A stretch of 64,000 nt of DNA from assembly GCF_001640025.1 (NCBI RefSeq), contig NC_031674.1, positions 558,001 to 622,000 of the forward strand, written 5' to 3'. Shown here in pieces: positions 10,210-20,597 of the stretch (position 1 is the first letter of the stretch; the number at the start of each line of letters is the position of its first letter). The position numbers were made by a program, and so were the translations under genes. The notes under the pieces are model-generated. The model made no database searches, was not told where the DNA came from, and worked only from the letters and a program-made list of their open reading frames with translations. This DNA comes from Sugiyamaella lignohabitans (taxonomy: Eukaryota; Ascomycota; Dipodascomycetes; Dipodascales; Trichomonascaceae).

Positions 10210-10797
10210 CTTTTATTTATTCTTATATATATTTGTTATTACCTATCATACTGGGGATTTTGGCTCTCTCTAGTGAGCTAACAAAATGAAAACTAAAACC
10301 TGTACATGGACAAACTAGAATGCGCTCTATGTTGGTATACAATGTACAGCTGTATTGTAACAGTGTTATTGTTGTGTTCTATATATTCTCTTGATATTTT
10401 TTATTCAAAATGTCAACTACATTGTTTCACCAGGTGGTTGTGCATTCTCTTTTTTTTTTTTTGAATGAATGAATGAATGAATGAATCTTTTTTAAAGTCC
10501 TATACTATACATAATTAATACAATTCAAATAATTTCAAATCCCATCTTTTACACATTACTAGGAGGCCTTTTCGCATTTTTACCTTCAGCTATCTCAGAT
10601 GTCACATTAGCATATTTTTAAGGACTGCAGTCTGAGCAAACTTGATAAGGTGGAACCCATGATACTAAAGGTGGAGGGGGGCTCGATATTGGGCATGTTT
10701 CGATGATTTTAAGGATATTTATGGCTGAGTAACGGCGGGCTACTGGCATGAAAAGAGTTCTCAAAGTCAAACAAATGCCTTCAAAAAGAAAGTTCTA
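10210..10797. other. Intergenic region SHQ1 / tRNA-Ala
   Basis: The 588 bp hold a poly-T run followed by a GAAT microsatellite near 10450-10486. I see no coding exon. Confidence 0.5.
10463..10486 (+). repeat. (GAAT)6 microsatellite
   Basis: Six perfect tandem GAAT units directly follow a 12-base T tract. Confidence 0.9.
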
Positions 10798-10871
10798 GGG
10801 CGTATAGTCTAGTTGGTTATGGCGCTCGCTTAGCATGCGAGAGGTCTCCGGTTCAATTCCGGATTCGTCCA
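10798..10871 (+). tRNA. tRNA-Ala (AGC)
   Basis: The 74-nt cloverleaf begins GGGCGTA and ends TTCGTCC plus discriminator A, with the U-U acceptor mismatch also seen in yeast tRNA-Ala. The anticodon arm is CTCGC-TTAGCAT-GCGAG, anticodon AGC. The T-arm TCCGG-TTCAATT-CCGGA contains the B box. There is no intron. A T6 Pol III terminator follows at once. Confidence 0.95.
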
Positions 10872-11310
10872 TTTTTTGGTTCTAAAGCTACCATTTTTAG
10901 TTTTTTTTTTTGCGGAATTGCAATCTTTTATTACTATATTAAATAAACTCTGCTTTATTGTATAGGTTGCCTTCTTTCTTTCGATGTAAATTCGAGTGTA
11001 CCTGCGAAGGCCAAATATAAGTACACAATCTATAATCAGATCGGCTCTTCGTTCTACTATACTTGGCACTGTAAATGGTCATTTAACCTGGATTTCATAA
11101 AAAGAAAAAAAAAACTTGAAGGTTAATCTAAACCAGTGAAGTGCTTCTCATCGGTCGCCCTTACATGTTTCAAATATAACTCCTGTATTACAAGCTTCCT
11201 ATGGGGAGAGTCCGCATCTACTATCATGTAACCCGAAATAGATAAAACCCTAACAAAGCATTTATTCAAAGGGAAATAGCTCGTCAAAAAATGAAGAGTG
11301 GAAAAGCAAA
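10872..11310. other. Intergenic region tRNA-Ala / 5S rRNA
   Basis: Apart from the tRNA terminator and T-rich tracts I see nothing gene-like in these 439 bp. Confidence 0.5.
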
Positions 11311-11431
11311 AACTACAGCACCTTCTGTTCACGCCTGGTCTCCCACGGCATTACTGATCAAGGCTCTCAGAGGCTTGAATATGATTGATCGGACGGGAAA
11401 TCTTATTTTACTCTGGATATGGCCGTAGCTG
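11311..11431 (-). rRNA. 5S ribosomal RNA, dispersed copy 1
   Basis: Read on the minus strand this starts GCTACGGCCATATCC, continues with the conserved TTTCCCGTCCGATCA and GAGAGCCTTGATCAGTA, and ends GAAGGTGCTGTAG. This aligns along its length with fungal 5S rRNA. It is about 121 nt, followed by a T5 terminator on the minus strand. The copy at 49714..49834 is identical and flanking similarity stops within a few bases of the gene. Exact ends are uncertain by 1-3 nt. Confidence 0.93.
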
Positions 11432-11439
11432 AACTTTTT

Positions 11440-12008
11440 TAATGAACCCTACCTATGAGCCCGGAAAGTAGAGAACCCTCTCACGCTGGTTCCTCGCTCG
11501 AAAGGACTGAAACGAGCAGTAAATACCTCAAACAAAGTACGAAACAAGATTCTGAGGTCAAGCGGCGACACTTGGGAATATTTTGGATATTCTACCCATG
11601 TATGTAGCCCTTCTAAATAATAGCAGTCGTGAAGGCAAAACCCCAGAGAAATACCACGGTCGAGAAAGATTCTGAATTGCTAATAATGGTCAAAAAAAAA
11701 AAACGCATTATCCGAAGCCACCTTACAAAGTGGGAGTGACACTCCAATCTCCGAGAAAAACGAGGGTTATAGTTTTTTACCCCAGGAAGCTATAAAGTAT
11801 AGCACGCAAAGGTGCTTCGTCGACCGAACTACGAACTGAGTGGTTGCAATCCAGGAGACTGGATATAACAGTGTAAGGTTAGGAATCCACATGTTTGAAA
11901 GATGTTAAACATCTCCGGTGGTAGTCTAGGGGCAGAACCGATTTCCCGTCCTGAAAATATCAAAAGGAGTGTTTAAACATTCTAGCGGTCCACCGGGCTC
12001 TACAGAAT
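11440..12008. ncRNA. Candidate structured RNA gene, unidentified
   Basis: This stretch between the 5S gene and tRNA-Arg has no coding frame but contains many short perfect hairpins. Examples are GAATAT-TTTGG-ATATTC near 11577, GGAGT-GAC-ACTCC near 11733, GCTAT-AAAGT-ATAGC near 11790, ATCCAG-GAGA-CTGGAT near 11850, and a long-range TCCGGTGG/CCACCGGG pairing (about 11914 with 11990). On the minus strand a T12 tract at 11692-11703 would end a transcript of roughly 300 nt starting just below tRNA-Arg, which lies on the same strand, so a Pol III gene is possible. On the plus strand loops are purine-rich, one is a GNRA tetraloop, and ACA lies three bases from a plausible 3' end after the terminal hairpin, as in H/ACA RNAs. 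I could not match it to SRP RNA, RNase P/MRP, U1-U6 or U3. Confidence 0.4.
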
Positions 12009-12066
12009 ATTAAAATAAAATAAAAGAGATACTTGGGATATATATTTAACGAGCAAAAAGGAAACA

Positions 12067-12158
12067 CACCCGAGATGAGGGTCGAACTCACAATCTTCAG
12101 ATTCCAACTTGTTATAAGCATAGAAGTCTAACGCGTTAACCAATTGCGCTACTCGGGC
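12067..12158 (-). tRNA. tRNA-Arg (TCT) with an 18-nt intron
   Basis: On the minus strand the acceptor is GCCCGAG...CTCGGGT plus discriminator G. The anticodon stem TTAGA/TCTGA encloses loop CTTCTA-A, anticodon TCT, with an 18-nt intron starting TGCTTATAAC inserted after position 37. The T-arm contains GAGTTCGACCC (B box). Mature length is 74 nt. A T5 terminator follows at about 12056. Confidence 0.9.
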
Positions 12159-13176
12159 TTGTGTTGTCCACCGCCTCGACTGAACATATCTCCGACAACC
12201 CGACAAAAAAAATTGGCTCCTTTGTATTCCCCTTGTGTCTTCAGTAGATATGAGAGTTAATTTTGAGCATCTCCGATCACTAAGAACGGACAAAAAATAA
12301 CATTTGAAAGATATCAAAGTCACGTGACCAGGCACTAATTTTACTCTCTGATGCTTCCCTTGGCTTGAGTTTGTTCGGACACCATATATAACTGTACAGT
12401 TTAGTATGAGTTACTCAATGTGAGTGGTATTGAAGAAGAATACGGAAAAACATTATGATATTGGCCCTAAAAACAGTTTTTTTTACCGTCAATCCTAGAC
12501 GTCTTAATCCTAGATTTCTAGTCTGCGGGCCTAACACCCCTAGAAACCTTACCCATATCTCTAGACAGATATCATGCTTATACACGGGCAGTGACATAGC
12601 CACTATTCGTAATATATACAGCCGGATATAACAGAGAAAATACCTTACCGACACAGCAGGTGCACGAGCTCAAACGATTTTCGACACTGAAATAACAGTT
12701 TGTAGCCCTCTGTTGATTACATCCGGCAGTTAAGAGTCATATTGAGATCTGGAACTTATATCAGCATTTGATTTTGGAGGTTCGGAATATATTACATTTC
12801 CAGTTGACTTTTTGAAGAAAGTGAAAACGTCCGCATTCTCACCCTCTTAATATAGTTGGAATAAGTGTTGTTGACAACACTGACCAGAGCTGTAGCTTGG
12901 AACGCTCGGAGTTGCAAATACCTGGAGGCTTCTTTGGCACAGTGAATGCGAAACAAATTAGTAAATCCAACACGTTGAAAATAACTAAGATTTGTGGGTT
13001 ATTTCAGACAAGGTTTGAGCTTTCGCGTTAGAAGATTGACCGAATTTGCCTGGCTGTACATAATAACAACGCAATTTTTGGACAACACGATCTGGACTCA
13101 TATTCTAGACATATCTTAGACTCGATCTACTTTCACATTCACTTAGACAGATACACAGTCATTTTCGGACGTCAAG
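12159..13176. other. Intergenic region tRNA-Arg / CDC50-like gene
   Basis: These 1018 bp precede the flippase-subunit gene. I see no supported gene; open frames at 12415..12654 and 13143..13373 are antisense or chance frames. Confidence 0.5.
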
Positions 13177-14403
13177 ATGGACTCAGATACAGATTCGATC
13201 GACCGTCCCGTTGAGACTAAACAAAAGTCTCGAAGACCCCCTAATACAGCATTTAGACAGCAACGTCTTAAAGCATGGCAGCCTATTTTAACTCCTAAGA
13301 CAGTGCTGCCCCTATTTTTCTGTATTGCTATTATTTTTGCTCCTATTGGTGGTTTACTACTATACGCGAGCAATCAAGTACAGGAAATAGTCATTGATTA
13401 CAGTTATTGTTCTCAACAAGCTCCTACGGACAATTTCGCGAACATTCCAAGTAGATTTGTATCTTCGCAGACCTTTAGTGGCGGTAAGCAACCAGCCAAT
13501 CCTCCTCAATGGAAGCTACAAGTCAATCATGATACCACTCCTGGAGCGGACAATGCTACATGCTTTTTGAGGTTTGACGTGCCTACTGAGATGGGTAATC
13601 CTATTTTCATGTTTTACAGACTGACCAACTTCTTCCAAAACCATCGTCGTTATGTTCAATCATTCAACGAGGACCAGTTGAACGGCAAGGCTGTTAGTGC
13701 CAGCTCACTCAAGAGTCCTGATGACTGTAAACCTTTGACGTTGGCCCCTGATGGAAGACCCTATTATCCATGTGGTTTGATTGCTAACTCGTGGTTTAAC
13801 GATTCGTTCTCTTCTCCTGTTCTTCTTAATGCAGCCGGATCCAGTCGTGATAATGAAACTTATGTTATGACTGATATTGGTATCGCCTGGTCTACTGATC
13901 GTAACAGATTTAAGAAGTCTCAGTATAAGAACGATGAGGTTGTCCCCCCACCAAACTGGATCAAACGTTATCCAAATGGATACAACGACGACACTCCTAT
14001 TCCTGATATCTCTACTTGGGAATCGTTCCAAAACTGGATGAGAACTGCTGGTTTGCCCACCTTCTCTAAATTGGCCCTCAGAAATGACACAGCTCCTCTA
14101 GGAACAGGTACTTATCAAGTTGCTATCGGTCTCAATTTTGAAGTTCTTGAATTCAATGGATCCAAGTCACTGGTGCTGTCTACTCGTACAGTCATCGGAG
14201 GACGGAATCCATTCCTTGGCATCGCGTATCTGTGCGTTGCTGGTCTCTGTTTTGTCCTTGGCATCCTGTTCCTCATCAAGCACCTTATCAAGCCCCGTAA
14301 GCTGGGCGACCATTCTTACTTGTCGTGGAACCAGGAGCCTGCTGCTGCTGGCCAGGCCACTGGAACAGACCAAGGCAATCTTCAGCAAAGAAGACATATT
14401 TAA
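13177..14403 (+). CDS. Flippase beta subunit, CDC50/LEM3 family
   Basis: The protein has 408 residues. CDC50-family proteins pair with P4-ATPases (Drs2, Dnf1/2, Neo1 group) for ER exit and for flipping phosphatidylserine or phosphatidylethanolamine at the Golgi and plasma membrane. A cytosolic N-terminus ends in FRQQRLKAWQPILTP. TM1 is about residues 43-65, with a large lumenal domain and TM2 about 346-368. Four lumenal cysteines (78, 129, 184, 199) fit the two conserved disulfides. Family motifs are FMFYRLTNFFQNHRRYV, YYPCGLIANSWFND and FEVLEFNGSKSLVL. Several N-glycosylation sequons (NAT, NDS, NET, NDT) lie in the lumenal part. Whether it is the Cdc50, Lem3 or Crf1 orthologue cannot be decided here. 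Confidence 0.93.
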   Translation: MDSDTDSIDRPVETKQKSRRPPNTAFRQQRLKAWQPILTPKTVLPLFFCIAIIFAPIGGLLLYASNQVQEIVIDYSYCSQQAPTDNFANIPSRFVSSQTFSGGKQPANPPQWKLQVNHDTTPGADNATCFLRFDVPTEMGNPIFMFYRLTNFFQNHRRYVQSFNEDQLNGKAVSASSLKSPDDCKPLTLAPDGRPYYPCGLIANSWFNDSFSSPVLLNAAGSSRDNETYVMTDIGIAWSTDRNRFKKSQYKNDEVVPPPNWIKRYPNGYNDDTPIPDISTWESFQNWMRTAGLPTFSKLALRNDTAPLGTGTYQVAIGLNFEVLEFNGSKSLVLSTRTVIGGRNPFLGIAYLCVAGLCFVLGILFLIKHLIKPRKLGDHSYLSWNQEPAAAGQATGTDQGNLQQRRHI

Positions 14404-14441
14404 GTAGTCTAATATTATGCAATTTACAGTCGGGCCCACCA

Positions 14442-14503
14442 TGCCTCCGGCGGCTGGGGCTCCGCCCCAGACCCTGGCTGCTCCTCTCGCTGCGCTCGAG
14501 TCG
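14442..14503 (+). repeat. GC-rich palindromic element, left arm
   Basis: This single arm starts TGCCTCCGGCGGCTGGGG, contains hairpin 1 (CTGGGGC-TCC-GCCCCAG), and ends with the CTCTCGCTGCGCTCGAG hairpin and TCG. Its inverted partner is at 14794..14854. Confidence 0.9.
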
Positions 14504-14793
14504 GCCAGCTCATCCACGGAAAGAATGATATCGGTCAACTATGGACTACTTTTACCTCACGTCCTTTGAAGTATCTTGCGTTCATGTGGTCATACTTGCC
14601 CATCTGAACCTCAGAGATTCTTGCCAAAACAATTCTTGAGAACTTAGGGAAAAGTTCATTGAGCAGAAAACAAGATAGAACATCCCATTATTCTTTCGTG
14701 CTCTTATTCTCTGCCAGATCGTTCATTTTAACCTCATTCACCAGTTCAATATGGGTAGTCACGACCGAGAAACACGACCGGATCCAGACGTAA

Positions 14794-14854
14794 CGACTCG
14801 AGCGCAGCGAGAGGAGCCACGGGGTCTGGGGCGGAGCCCCAGCCGCCGGAGGCA
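14794..14854 (-). repeat. GC-rich palindromic element, right arm
   Basis: This is the inverted counterpart of the arm at 14442: CGACTCGAG, inner hairpin, then GGGTCTGGGGCGGAGCCCC to GGAGGCA. The 290 bp between the arms is not shared with other copies. Confidence 0.9.
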
Positions 14855-15305
14855 CAAACTCGACCACAAACCTTGAGACAGGGCCCAAATTCCAAGGCTG
14901 TGTCGTGGAAAAACGAGCAGAACGAGAACCAGTGAAAGTGTGGGGATTATATTACCCCTGAGCTATCTGCAGCCGGATATATACCTCGGACGGTTTTGGG
15001 AAGGTACCGTCGCCGATCTTCACACTGATAGCTGCGTATTCGTCGTTTGGCAGTCGTCGTATTCCTCGCGAGCGGCGTGTCCTAATTGGGACGAAATTTC
15101 CACCCCTAAATCGCCAGGCTTTAACTACAAATAGGCACGTTAATTTCAAGCATTCCTGATCCAGCAGACACGAAAGAAATCCGAACTCAACTTCGAGATA
15201 TTTTTCCATATTCCTGTCAGATTTTTTTTTGGACTACGTAGTAGCTTGGATTAATACAACTTGTTCAACAACTTGTCACAAAAATTTAAAATAACCAACA
15301 CAAAA

Positions 15306-16433
15306 ATGTCTACTGCTAAACTCGCACCCAAGGACTTTAAGGCTGATGCCGAATTTGCCAAGGCCATGCACGGATCTGGTGAACGTGGTGGTTTCACGGC
15401 AGTTCTCTCTAAGAACCGTGATGCTCAACAAGCTGCTGTTGATGGTTACTTCAAGCACTGGGATAACAAGGGTCCCAAGGAAGAGACTGAAGAGGACAAA
15501 CAAGCTCGTCTGGACGATTACTCTAGTTTAACCAAGCACTACTACAACTTGGTGACTGATTTTTACGAGTATGGATGGGGTTCTTCTTTCCACTTTTCTA
15601 GATACTACCCAGGTGAGGCTTTCAAGCAAGCTACTGCTCGTCACGAGCACTATTTGGCCTTGAAAATGGGCATCAACGAGAACATGAAGGTTCTTGATGT
15701 TGGTTGTGGTGTCGGAGGTCCCGCTAGAGAGATTCACCGTTTCACTGGTGCTGAAGTTGTTGGTTTGAATAACAATGATTATCAGATTTCTCGTGGTAAT
15801 GCTTATGCCAAGAAGTTTGGCCTTGAGAACAAGTTGTCTTTTGTCAAGGGTGATTTCATGCAAATGGATTTCCCCGACAACTCATTCGATGCTGTTTATG
15901 CTATTGAGGCCACTGTCCATGCTCCTGATTTGGCTGGTGTTTATGGTGAGATTTACCGTGTCTTGAAGCCTGGTGGAACTTTTGGTGTTTACGAGTGGGT
16001 TTTGACTGACAATTATGATGAGAGCAACGCTCGTCACCGTGAGATTGCCTACGGTATTGAGATTGGTGATGGTATTCCCAAGATGTTCAAGTCCGAGGTC
16101 GCTGAGGCTGCTTTGAAGAAGGTCGGTTTCGAGATTGTTCACCAACAAGACATGGCTGATGTCGGTGACAAGATCCCTTGGTACTATCCTTTGACTGGTG
16201 ACTGGAAATACATCCAAACCTTGGGTGATTTCTTCACCTTCTGCCGTACCTCCAAGTTTGGCCGTATGTTTACCATGGAGGCTACTGGCTTGTTAGAAAA
16301 GGTCGGTGTTGCCCCCAAGGGATCTAAAAAGGTTACCATTGCTCTCGAGGAGGCTGCTGTCCACCTGGTCAATGGTGCTAAGGAGGGTCTTTTCACTCCC
16401 ATGATGCTCTACGTCTGCAAGAAGGCAGAATAA
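15306..16433 (+). CDS. ERG6: Sterol 24-C-methyltransferase (ERG6)
   Basis: The protein has 375 residues from the ATG at 15306 (A-rich CAAAA context); an in-frame TTG at 15261 is not a credible start. Yeast Erg6 has 383. The enzyme transfers a methyl group from SAM to C-24 of zymosterol in ergosterol synthesis, at the ER and lipid droplets. The sterol-binding Region [13 protein letters not shown] lies at about 87-98. The SAM-binding [11 protein letters not shown] is at about 130-140, followed by [11 protein letters not shown] and [23 protein letters not shown] and the C-terminal sterol-methyltransferase domain follow. Codons look strongly biased to T/C endings, suggesting high expression. Confidence 0.97.
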   Translation: MSTAKLAPKDFKADAEFAKAMHGSGERGGFTAVLSKNRDAQQAAVDGYFKHWDNKGPKEETEEDKQARLDDYSSLTKHYYNLVTDFYEYGWGSSFHFSRYYPGEAFKQATARHEHYLALKMGINENMKVLDVGCGVGGPAREIHRFTGAEVVGLNNNDYQISRGNAYAKKFGLENKLSFVKGDFMQMDFPDNSFDAVYAIEATVHAPDLAGVYGEIYRVLKPGGTFGVYEWVLTDNYDESNARHREIAYGIEIGDGIPKMFKSEVAEAALKKVGFEIVHQQDMADVGDKIPWYYPLTGDWKYIQTLGDFFTFCRTSKFGRMFTMEATGLLEKVGVAPKGSKKVTIALEEAAVHLVNGAKEGLFTPMMLYVCKKAE

Positions 16434-17959
16434 ATGCATGATATCCTTGTATACTACTAATATTGCAACTAATACGATAATAATGACCATATTGTTTTTT
16501 GTGAAAACAGAGGGGGGTTGCTTGTGATTACCGGAGCTAGGACTCTTTTTTTGGGGTTTATGTGGATCTTGGCAATGTCACTACTGTGTCCCCTGCTATG
16601 TGTCCTGCTATGTCCCCGATCATGATCCCATCCCCTGCTATGCCCCCCTGCCATGACTCCTGTTTGACCCCAGAGATGTCCCCTGTTAACGGCCTCTGGG
16701 TCCCCTGTTACACAGGGGTCCCTAGTCCGGGGTCGAGCCCCAGGCGAACCAAATTCTGCCACCCGCGTTTTTCTCGTGGCATGCGTGTGGGGGCGCATGG
16801 GATCTCGGCACGGCAGATGCTGGTCCCGCCGCGCCTGGTTTTTTCACTACCTTATGCAAGGACCGGAAAAATTGATGAGGACAATCACATGGCCCGTTGT
16901 TACATAGTATGTCATACCTTCGTGAATCCAGTTTCATTCCAAGGGTACACAAACAATAACAACTAGCAATACTAAAATTTTCTCCCCAGTTTCTCCCCAC
17001 GGATGCTGTGCTGTTTTAAAATTCTTCGTGACCTTTCTACTCTATAACCACAGTTAAACTGTGAGTGCCACGTTTATTGTGACTGATATCATCCCCAGCT
17101 CCAATCAAAAAACTGAAACAAAAAATATAATTTTGTTTTATTTTCTTACGTTTATAATTTACTTTTACGATCAAATGTGGAAAATAGACATGCCACTTGG
17201 CTGAGATTGGTGGGCCCAACCTGAAGGAAAAGGGTCTCCATTCCGGAAAAACTTGGCCTGATATGCACTGCACGGCAGATCGGCGCTGGGCAGGTTACAT
17301 TTCCACACTTGGCGGAACTCGGAAAACCACAGTCTAGGTAGTTGGTGTGCCAAGATCGAGAGGCCGACTACTACCCACAATTAAGAACGTCAATGTTTTA
17401 TATCATGAAACTGCTTAGGCAACAAGTACTAACTTACTGGGTATCACACTTATTACTCCATGTTTAAATGTTTAAATTCAACTTTGATAATACTATACAA
17501 ACAACCTACCTCAACGCCCATGCCTATTACTAGCAGTTCCATGCAGGTGGTGCATGATCTACAGCATGGATCGACACTTTTCTTTGTTAAAAGGTACGCT
17601 AACGATGAGGATTAGCCAAAAACTGGCACACGGAATAACCTGACCTACCCAATTTAGGAAGTTTTCTTGCATATGCAGTAAAGTTTTTCAGATGTACAAA
17701 ATTTGGGGTTGCAAGGGGCACAGGACGGACACAACCGGCAGATGACGTAGATCGTTTGTTACACAGATGTATCAGGTACCACTTCATGGCAACCTGTCTC
17801 CGAATAATTGGCTGACATTTGATCTAACATGAAATTTTCAAATTACTATATATATGATAGTCAGATCCACCAACATGAGTCTTTCATTCTACATCACATT
17901 CAACGAACAATACAATCAAACACAACAACTTATATTCATCAGATTGAAATCAAATAGTC
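16434..17959. other. Intergenic region ERG6 / hexose transporter
   Basis: In these 1526 bp, 16560-16740 is C-rich with imprecise repeats around CCCCTGCTATG. Near 17820-17860 an AT-rich stretch holds a TATATATAT box for the transporter. I see no supported gene. Antisense frames of 60-135 codons here lack recognisable sequence. Confidence 0.5.
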
Positions 17960-19597
17960 ATGAGTGAACCAGATAATAACTCACTCTCAATTAAAGAACA
18001 ACCTAGTGATGATGAAGCTTCATCGCATGGTCCCAAACCTGTCACCGCCAAACCTCCTCTGTCGAGTTACTTTTTAGTCTCGATGCTTTGCATGTTTGCT
18101 GCTATGGGTGGTTTTATTTTTGGTTATGATACAGGTACAATTTCTGGATATGTCAATATGCCAGTATTTTTAGAAAAGTTAGGCAGTACTGATGCCAACG
18201 GTGTACATTATTTGTCCAAGGTCCGTTCTGGTTTGTTAATTGGTATCTTCTCCATTGGTGCCTGTATTGGCGGTATTTTCTTGTCTCGTCTTGGTGATAT
18301 GTACGGTAGAAAGATCGGTGTCTGGGTCGGAACTGGTGTATACATTGTTGGTGTTCTTATCCAAGTCACTACCTACAATGCTTGGTATCAATTTTTGATC
18401 GGTCGTCTCATTGGTGGTATGGGCGTTGGTACTATTGCAGTTCTGGTCCCCATGTTCCAATCTGAAGTTGCTCCTCAAGAGATTCGTGGTACTTTAGTAT
18501 CTTCTTATCAGTTGATGATTACCCTTGGTATCTTTATTGGTTATATTGTCTGTTACGCCACTAATACCAGACCTGATGCTACCTCTTACAAGATTCCACT
18601 TTCTTTGGGCTTTGTTTGGTCAGTCATTCTTATCGTTGGCCTCATCTTCCTTCCTGAATCTCCTCGTTATTTGATGAGTAAGGATAGAAACGAAGAAGCT
18701 CAAAAGATTATGTGCTGGATTAACAGACGTGATCCCAATGATCCTCTTATTGTCGAAACTGTCGCTAATGTTGCTGCTGCCATTGAACATGAAAGAAACG
18801 CCGGTAAAGCTAAATGGACTGAAGTTATCACAGGAAAGCCTCGTGTTGGTTATAGACTTATGGTCGGTGTCATGGTTCTTGCTTTGCAACAATTAGTTGG
18901 TGCTAACTACTTCTTCTATTTTGGTACTACAATTTTCAAGGGTATTGGTATGAACAATTCATACTTGGCATCCATCATCTTTGGTGCAGTTAACTTTGGT
19001 TCTACATTCTTTGGTCTTTACTTTGTTGAGAGATTCGGTAGACGTAATGTCTTATTATACGGAGCTGCTGGTATGTTTATCTTCTTTGTCATTTACGCAT
19101 CAATGGGTGCTAAGGCACTTTATCCTAATGGATCTGACAATGACGCCAATGTTCAAGTCGGAAAGGCCATGATCTTTGTCACTTGTGGCTACATTTTCTG
19201 TTTTGCAACCACCTGGGCTCCTTGTGCCTTTGTACTTGTCAGTGAACTTTTCCCCATCAGAACTAGATCCAAGGGTATGTCATTAGGTCTTGGTGCTAAC
19301 TGGCTGGCTAATTTCCTTCTCTCATTTTTCACTCCATTTATCACCGGTGCTATCCACTTCTACTACGGATTTGTTTTTGCCGGTTGCAATTTGTTTGCCA
19401 TTGTCTTTGTCTACTTCTTTGTCCATGAGACTAAAGGTTTGAGTTTAGAACAAATCGACCAACTGTTTGTCTCTGGTGTTATGCCCTGGAGATCTTCCGG
19501 ATGGGTTGCTCCAGCTATCGTTGATCCCAGTACATACAACGAAGAAGCTCCTAAAGACACTCATCCCAATGCCATTCATGATGAACACATTGTATAA
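17960..19597 (+). CDS. Hexose transporter, MFS sugar-porter family
   Basis: The protein has 545 residues and 12 predicted membrane segments. It should carry glucose or related hexoses by facilitated diffusion across the plasma membrane, like Hxt/Snf3-group proteins. Sugar-porter signatures are GGFIFGYDTGTISGY in TM1, RLGDMYGRKIG in the first loop, GRLIGGMGVGTIAVLVPMF, LPESPRYLMSK, LQQLVGANYFFYFGTTIF in TM7 and ERFGRRN. WAPCAFVLVSELFPIRTRS and FFVHETKGLSLEQID follow near the end. The cytoplasmic tail is short, so it is a transporter rather than a long-tailed glucose sensor. Specific substrate is not determined by the sequence. Confidence 0.92.
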   Translation: MSEPDNNSLSIKEQPSDDEASSHGPKPVTAKPPLSSYFLVSMLCMFAAMGGFIFGYDTGTISGYVNMPVFLEKLGSTDANGVHYLSKVRSGLLIGIFSIGACIGGIFLSRLGDMYGRKIGVWVGTGVYIVGVLIQVTTYNAWYQFLIGRLIGGMGVGTIAVLVPMFQSEVAPQEIRGTLVSSYQLMITLGIFIGYIVCYATNTRPDATSYKIPLSLGFVWSVILIVGLIFLPESPRYLMSKDRNEEAQKIMCWINRRDPNDPLIVETVANVAAAIEHERNAGKAKWTEVITGKPRVGYRLMVGVMVLALQQLVGANYFFYFGTTIFKGIGMNNSYLASIIFGAVNFGSTFFGLYFVERFGRRNVLLYGAAGMFIFFVIYASMGAKALYPNGSDNDANVQVGKAMIFVTCGYIFCFATTWAPCAFVLVSELFPIRTRSKGMSLGLGANWLANFLLSFFTPFITGAIHFYYGFVFAGCNLFAIVFVYFFVHETKGLSLEQIDQLFVSGVMPWRSSGWVAPAIVDPSTYNEEAPKDTHPNAIHDEHIV

Positions 19598-20597
19598 TTA
19601 GAAAAAAAAAAACCCATAGCATATCTTAGACTAGCATCATATTAATAGAATTTATTTGAACCTAACAAAAGCTCCTAAAAATACTCTGAGAAGTTTTTCT
19701 CAAACGGGATCCATCCAGCGAGCCTCATTAATATCCTCACTAACCTCTACTGCTATTATTTACAATTTCAGCACAAAATAGGGTGCCCGTCTGATATCCC
19801 AAAAGTCACTGATCTTGGCATCAGACCAGTCCAGCTACTCAAGAGCTTAACCTAATAGTACATAATACGACAACAGCGTCTCTAGACATGTCCCTAGCTA
19901 TATATAACGGACCTGAGGGACTAGAACAACAAAAATGAAGATATATAAACTAAGACTCCCTTCCCTCTCGTTTTCTAGTTATCTTGTTCCTCCCTCGTCA
20001 TCTTCACTACTACAAGCAACGGGCAGCTGTCCAGCATGTGCGGCTGACAGACGATCTGATGGTCACACTTCCGCTAAATTCAACCAACCGCACAAGGTTT
20101 AAAACCCACTTACCACACGCGCCGTTAGTCCCAACGATGCGGCCAGAGTCGATCTCTAGTCATCTCCGAAATCGGTCGAAGGCACCCATTCTGGAACAAT
20201 CGTCCCGGAATATTTTCTTAGCATAAGACAGGGGGGCCTGTAGCCGAGCCGGTACTTCAACTCCACGATTCAGTCATTATTTATACCATCTCCACATCAG
20301 ATCACTTTTAACAATAACATCAAATTATATTCACTTATTAAGTTTTTGGACGTGACTCGTACATTAATTAAGAAAACTGCATACACTTTATCTAACCGAT
20401 CGGGCCAACGGTTTAACATTGATTCTGCGAACCACCGGTATTGGACGGAGCACGAGCGATTCATTTTCGTGGTTTCGCTTGTTAACTTTATTCGACTATT
20501 TCCTGGGAATTTTTTTATAAAACAAGGATCCAGAAACGAGTAAAAGGACCGTCGTTTAAAAAAATCTCGACTTTCTTTGCACATTCGTACTAAAAAC
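19598..20597. other. Intergenic region transporter / mitochondrial carrier
   Basis: These 1000 bp follow the transporter stop with an A10 tract. I see no supported gene, RNA or palindromic element. Confidence 0.5.

Larger units (their letters stand above)
14404..15305. other. Intergenic region CDC50-like / ERG6 with two element arms
   Basis: These 902 bp contain a left arm and an inverted right arm of the palindromic element 290 bp apart, then the ERG6 promoter with a TATATACC box near 14978. I see no coding exon. Confidence 0.55.

Noticed and set aside
11440..12008. SRP RNA, RNase P/MRP RNA, U1-U6 or U3 identity for the structured region
   Set aside because: I looked for the SRP helix-8 GGAAGCAGC motif, U1 ACTTACCT, U5 GCCTTTTAC, and U3 and RNase P conserved boxes, and found no convincing match; left unidentified.
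16720..16760. tRNA-like T-arm (GTCCGGGGTCGAGCCCCAGGC)
   Set aside because: The loop lacks TTCGA and no acceptor or anticodon arm can be drawn around it.
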